Made by a program: the position numbers and the translations under genes. The notes beneath the pieces were generated by a model. It was not told the DNA's origin and did not search any database. It worked only from the letters and a program-made list of their open reading frames with translations. A stretch of DNA of 64,000 nucleotides from Neolentinus lepideus HHB14362 ss-1 (taxonomy: Eukaryota > Basidiomycota > Agaricomycetes > Gloeophyllales > Gloeophyllaceae). The stretch spans positions 62,001-126,000 of the forward strand of contig KV425595.1 of assembly GCA_001632425.1 (NCBI GenBank), given 5' to 3'. Each line of letters begins with the position of its first letter. Position 1 is the first letter of the stretch. Of the stretch, positions 59,731 through 64,000 are shown one piece after another.

Positions 59731-61046
59731 TTACATACTAAATCTACTAGGGGGAGGTTTATCGAAGAACTTGGACACAGTTCTTCTCCTTAAGTCCTCG
59801 AGCGTTTCCTCGTCCTCGGAGTCCGTCGGATAGAACGGCTTCGTGAATATCTTATGTTGTGCAAACGCTGCTATTGGACTGCCCGACACCGTTGATCAGT
59901 ACATAGCTCTTCGGCAGGAAGTCCGCGGGCAAAAACGTACATCACGGCCAAGGAAATGCCTATAAGGATCGTGGTCGATAGCGTAGGATAATAGCCGTTA
60001 CCGATTAAGTCCTGGTATAGCTAAGACACAGTTGTCGAAAAAAATCTTAGCGCGACTTACTGCAAGGTGTGCGGAGTTCCTGTCGAATAAAAATCGTAGA
60101 CCCCGACTCATGCCGTCTTGCTTGTGTAGAATCAAATCAATGCCTAAACCTGTCAAGAACGTTCCGCACGACGCTACAGAAAGCAACTGAGAGACCAGGT
60201 AAGTCACCGTTTAGCATGGACAGATCAGACACGGCGTACTATCGCAATGCGTTGTTTGAATAACGACAGCAGCCCGCTGGCCACAATTGTCAACACGACT
60301 AACACCCAGTTGACGACGTAAGTCGATATGAGAAGGTCATCTTTCATAATTACGGCTCTAATTCCGACAGCTGCGCCTCCCTCCAGACAGAGCAGGGCGA
60401 TACAGCCTGTTCGCGCAAAGGAGAATAAGCCGAGCATGAATCCACCGGCGTACATGCCGAGAACTATGAGCGTAAGGGCGACGTCTCCGATGTCTGGAAC
60501 GCCCATGGTGTTGATCATGGCGGCCCATCCTACAGACAATCATTGAGCTATAAATGAATGCCAGGCGTATTGAATCTGCCCTTGAAGATATAGAGTCATG
60601 GAACAATAATCGCTTCAGGACCTCATACCTTCAAGGACAGCCTAAGATAATTTTGTACGAGATTACTCACCACATGCCGCAAAAGCGAGCCCTGCCGCGG
60701 CGGCGGTAGAGATGCGAGATCCACGGATGCCAGCAATAGTGAGAGGCACGCCGTTCACAAAGGTAAATAAAACCCAGATAACGGCAGCAGCGTTGAATCC
60801 TGAGCCACTCCCGTCCGACGCGGGGCCCTGAGTAATGAACTGCAGGCTGTCGGAATCAATGACCACGATCTGCCCGTCCCTGTTTTCCACCACGGTTGAC
60901 CGACGAAATAATGCCGGCGTAGCATTTAGAATATAAGGCAAAGGAGGTATTGCCCATGATGGCTTTACCAGATTTAAGACGAGAAAGATCTTGACGAAGA
61001 AAAGCAGGAGGGAAAATCTGCTGGCGCCGGAGTGCCTCCCTGGCAT
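59731..61046 (-). CDS. DUF4203 (TMEM198/TM7S3-like) multipass membrane protein
   Basis: Exons, minus: 60671-61046, 60240-60529, 60061-60186, 59941-60020, 59731-59878; 339 residues. It begins with a signal or anchor (RFSLLLFFVKIFLVLNLV) and a lumenal stretch of about 60 residues. About seven helices follow, including AAAVIWVLFTFVNGVPLTIA, VALTLIVLGMYAGGFMLGLF, VVNWVLVVLTIVASGLLSLF and TLSTTILIGISLAVM. The block LTGLGIDLILHKQDGMSRGL then FLFDRNSAHL is typical of the DUF4203 family. The tail ends FTKPFYPTDSEDEETLEDL. Function is not established; vertebrate TMEM198 has been linked to Wnt signalling, which does not apply to fungi. Intron 60021-60060 is only 40 bp. Confidence 0.85.
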
Positions 61047-61489
61047 GACGTGGGTGTCTCTGGGACTACTAGTCAAGGAGGCCTAGAGAAACGAAATAAC
61101 GAGAGGAGTAGCTAGCTCTGCAGGAGTGCGAATATACCCGCCCAATAAGACTCAGCATGTAACCATAGTTCGTCAGTTAACAGGAAACTGGACCAGCCAG
61201 GACGAAGGCGAAGGCAGAAAGGATGCGTACAAGCCAGTCAAGTAGGGCCTGCTATCAATATCACTAATACCTAAGTATAGCATCATAATCATGCTTGTCC
61301 GAACACTGGTCGCCATGCATGAGGATTAAGGAAACCGGCATTTGGTCTTACGATTCTTATGGTCTCCGGCGCTTGAAGCTATAAAAAGCACTGTACCGCC
61401 GTTTTCCTATTGTGGTTTATTGAGCTTAGGTACCAAACAACGCGTAAACAACGCGTGCACTGGCAGTGGCTTATGTTTGCACCACCATC
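61047..61489. promoter_or_regulatory. Divergent promoter region of the DUF4203 and HAUS3-like genes
   Basis: 443 bp between the two divergent starts. No motif stands out; the assignment rests on position. Confidence 0.5.
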
Positions 61490-63723
61490 ATGAGCCACAC
61501 ACTCTCTGAGATCATCGAATGCTTCGGAGACCCGAATGTACTGCAGAATGAGCTCGACTGGATGCGGGATATACCAGCAGGAAAGCAGCTGCTGGACTGG
61601 CTGGTTTCCCAAGCGGAAGAAGATTCCGCATGCGCCGATGCATCACACATACGAGTTCCAGACAAGCAGGCGCTGAGAGCTTGCTTTGGTAGCATAGCTC
61701 TCGAAACAGAGGAATTAGATATGTAAGTGAAATGTGCTTGGTATCCCGGAACTTTCGCATGCCTTGATGAATAGAGGCACTGATTTAGAGCAGGGCTCCG
61801 AGACACTTGCATCCGCTAGGATCATCACAATCCGCACACTGTCTTCTACCTCCATCTCCCGTTTGCTCACCGCAATCATAGGGTGCACAAGATTAAGCAA
61901 CTCAAGTTGTTGATACCTGAATCAATCGACGAGGGCACTCCTCCAAAATACCTCACTCCTTCGCGTCTCAGGTAAGGCAGGAAAACACGTTTATATAGCG
62001 TATTTCTGCTGATTATAGAATAGATCAAAACGTACCTTCATGCAGTCCGAAACGGACATCCTGCAGGACGAAGCTAAAGTTCTCCGGCGTCGCCTGCAAG
62101 CAATGAAGTGAATCTGAGGACAGCGTCAGAAATACTGGAGCTAATTTCGTGTTTAGGTTAGCTTGTAAGAACTCCAATGAGACTATCAAGACCTTGAACC
62201 AGGAGATCAAGGAAGCCGACGCATCTTTGTGTAGCCGGCGCGAGCGCCTGTCCGAGCTCTCAATCGATGTAGGGCCTAAAATCACCCGTTGCCAGGCCGT
62301 GAACGAATCGCTCACGTATCAACAGGCCGATACAGCTGTTCTTTCGTCGAACAATGCCGCTCAACTACTCATTCGCGATCTGCTGTCTAACGACTCCGGA
62401 TTAATTGTTGACACGCGGTGAGTCGCATGTGCTTTCAGTGTAGTCTCATCCTCGGTTGTAACGCGTGTGCGCAGGTCCGTAGACTCGTGCAGCAAAGAAT
62501 TAGCGGCTCTCCGCTCCCAAATCCTTCATGCACAAGAAGACCAAGTACGTCAGATCAACGCCTTCCAGATAGCCCTCCCGAGCGCGGACGATGTCAACAA
62601 GGAAATATCCAGACTCGAGTCTGTTGCTATATCGCCTGAGGCCCTTATGGATATGGCCTTGGTACAAGAGCTAGAAATTCTCTGCGAGAAGCTGGCATTA
62701 GGAGATGCTGATGATGGTCGGAAGATCTTGAGAAGCCTTATCGAGGAAGGCGAGGAAGTTTCAGTCGTCGATGAAGCTATTGGCGATGTTCGGACACTAC
62801 TCGAGCGCGCGTGGCTTGCCGACCAAGTGGCCATTCTGCGCACCCAAGGAGAGATAATGGCTACTGTAAGTAGCACTTACTTTCAAGCCACAGATGAATA
62901 TACTTATGCCAGGCGACTTGTAGACCATAGCCGAATTCGAAGAGAAATTGATACCTCCGATGAAAGAGCTATATCAGAATCTCGCGCTGTCGGACTCTCG
63001 AGTCCATGAGGCTGAGGCATTGATATCAGCGCTGATAGAGGAGGTTGAGGAGATTGTGGACGATGTGCAGGAGGTAAAGAACGCCTCCACGAAGTTCTCG
63101 AATGGAGAATCAAGCTCGACGGAGGACGCAGTACTAGAATCGCAAGTGAAGGAGCTTATCGTGAGGCTGAATAGTGCGTGACACTTAATGCTCGCGGATG
63201 AGTATGCTGACGTCTATCCAGAACATCGAAGCAGCGACGGAGCATCGCTAGTCCTGCTCGACAAGAATGATATCATATTGCACCTGCAAAGGACGGAGGA
63301 CAGATTACAATGCGCAATGGCCAAAGAAATGGAGTGGACAACGAGCCTTCCCGAGAAACTGAACGAAGTGTAGGTTCCCGTGCCTTCGACTCCCCTGCGA
63401 AAATCAGGGTAGCATCCTGATCCCGACTTTGTTTGCAGCACTCACGGACACAGCACCCTACTCTCCGCTGTATATAACAACTCTGCCGTGAACACCTCGC
63501 CTCCGTTCAATGTATCGCCGCAAATCGCACACCTTGCCCAGGAAGCAGGTCAGAGAGCCGCTGTATTGGGGAGTGATATTGATCGCTTCACGAAGGTTGG
63601 TTCCCAATTAGTGACATGATTGTTCTGACTTGATGACTGAATGCGCGGCAGGAGAACCCGCTGGATGAGCGGAAGGAGCAGAAACTGAAGGCTTTCGTTG
63701 ATAAATGGACAAACACGAGATGA
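61490..63723 (+). CDS. Coiled-coil protein, probable HAUS augmin-like subunit 3
   Basis: Ten exons: 61490-61722, 61775-61840, 61882-61971, 62024-62107, 62157-62417, 62475-62865, 62924-63173, 63222-63369, 63439-63595, 63652-63723; 583 residues. The N-terminus (LQNELDWMRDIPAGKQLLDW) resembles the HAUS3 start, where a DWL-type block precedes long coiled coils. The rest is heptad-rich (QEIKEADASLCSRRERLSEL, VHEAEALISALIEEVEEIVDD). Length matches human HAUS3. Augmin binds microtubules and recruits gamma-tubulin for branching nucleation in the spindle. Coiled coils make homology uncertain. Exon 2 (61775-61840) keeps phase but may be intronic; leaving it out also keeps the frame. Confidence 0.6.
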
Positions 63724-63947
63724 TGAGTTGACATTTTAGCTATACCTTCTTCTTTTGGACAGACATGAAAACAGCACTAGGGCCCTACGTGCCAAAGCTT
63801 AATTATTGTCGTTCGAAGGTGTCGCTACGATGGTCAGAGAGACATTATCGCGATCCATCTATTAACCCTGTGAATACCTGTGAATACACGCGCGAATATA
63901 TGCTGATTAGATATCCTTTACAACGTAGAGTGAAAATAGACCGTTGT

Positions 63948-64000
63948 TTATCCAAGTCCTTCTAAGAACTGCCGCCACTCCGACTCGTCCATCTCGTAGC
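63948..64000 (-). CDS. 3' end of a gene extending beyond the window
   Basis: On minus the last bases read YEMDESEWRQFLEGLG followed by TAA at 63948-63950. The acidic, Trp-containing ending looks like a real C-terminus but is too short to name. The gene would extend to the right. Confidence 0.35.
   Translation of the reverse strand, partial: YEMDESEWRQFLEGLG

Overview
The window is nuclear DNA of a filamentous basidiomycete, most likely an agaricomycete. Coding capacity is split by many short GT-AG introns, mostly 47-65 bp. Genes sit densely on both strands with 0.2-1.8 kb gaps. Products match conserved fungal families, an opsin-related protein is present, and a chromodomain-bearing Ty3/Gypsy element has landed in the locus. 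I rebuilt gene models by joining exons whose phases agree with conserved protein motifs. Coordinates include introns; exon lists are in the evidence text.

Layout, left to right. 1-3078: a two-domain ABC ATPase (running off the left edge) and a penta-EF-hand protein, both on minus. 3715-9663: the APC/C activator Cdh1 (minus), divergent from the SAGA subunit Spt7 (plus). 9805-13060: an uncharacterised plus-strand gene, a tRNA-Ala with a 7-nt intron, then a heat-shock-type opsin-related protein (minus) with a heat-shock element upstream. 13.5-15.0 kb: a decayed coding relic and a 558-bp non-autonomous DNA transposon with a perfect 10-bp target duplication. 15129-19293: a CHY zinc-finger protein and a multipass membrane protein (minus), then a Yar1-like ankyrin protein (plus). 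20162-23734: a 1155-residue Ser/Pro-rich membrane-anchored orphan with internal repeats. 24461-26969: a CaiB/BaiF CoA-transferase in 13 exons (minus). 28198-31261: a Cdc15/Imp2-type F-BAR/SH3 protein. 32267-34295: a secreted 5'-nucleotidase-like metallophosphatase. 35835-37219: a NIF3/YqfO-like small protein divergent from coatomer zeta.

38265-47127 is a complete, apparently very young LTR retrotransposon (minus): LTRs that read as identical, a 5-bp target duplication, one uninterrupted gag-pol frame of about 2693 codons and an extra C-terminal region beyond the chromodomain. It interrupts a small membrane-protein-like reading frame near its 3' end. 48384-63723: a membrane J-domain protein, the PKA catalytic subunit, transportin (Kap104), a succinate/fumarate carrier, a DUF4203 membrane protein and a HAUS3-like coiled-coil protein. 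The last bases hold the 3' end of another minus-strand gene.

The host genes are housekeeping functions (cell cycle, transcription, nuclear import, vesicle coat, cytokinesis, cAMP signalling, mitochondrial transport) with no obvious shared pathway. No gene cluster, CRISPR or prokaryote-like operon is visible. The most distinctive content is the two mobile elements, the repeat-bearing orphan, and several odd splicing arrangements: 5-6 nt first exons, a GC-AG intron, and a conserved gene whose frame needs a non-AG acceptor.
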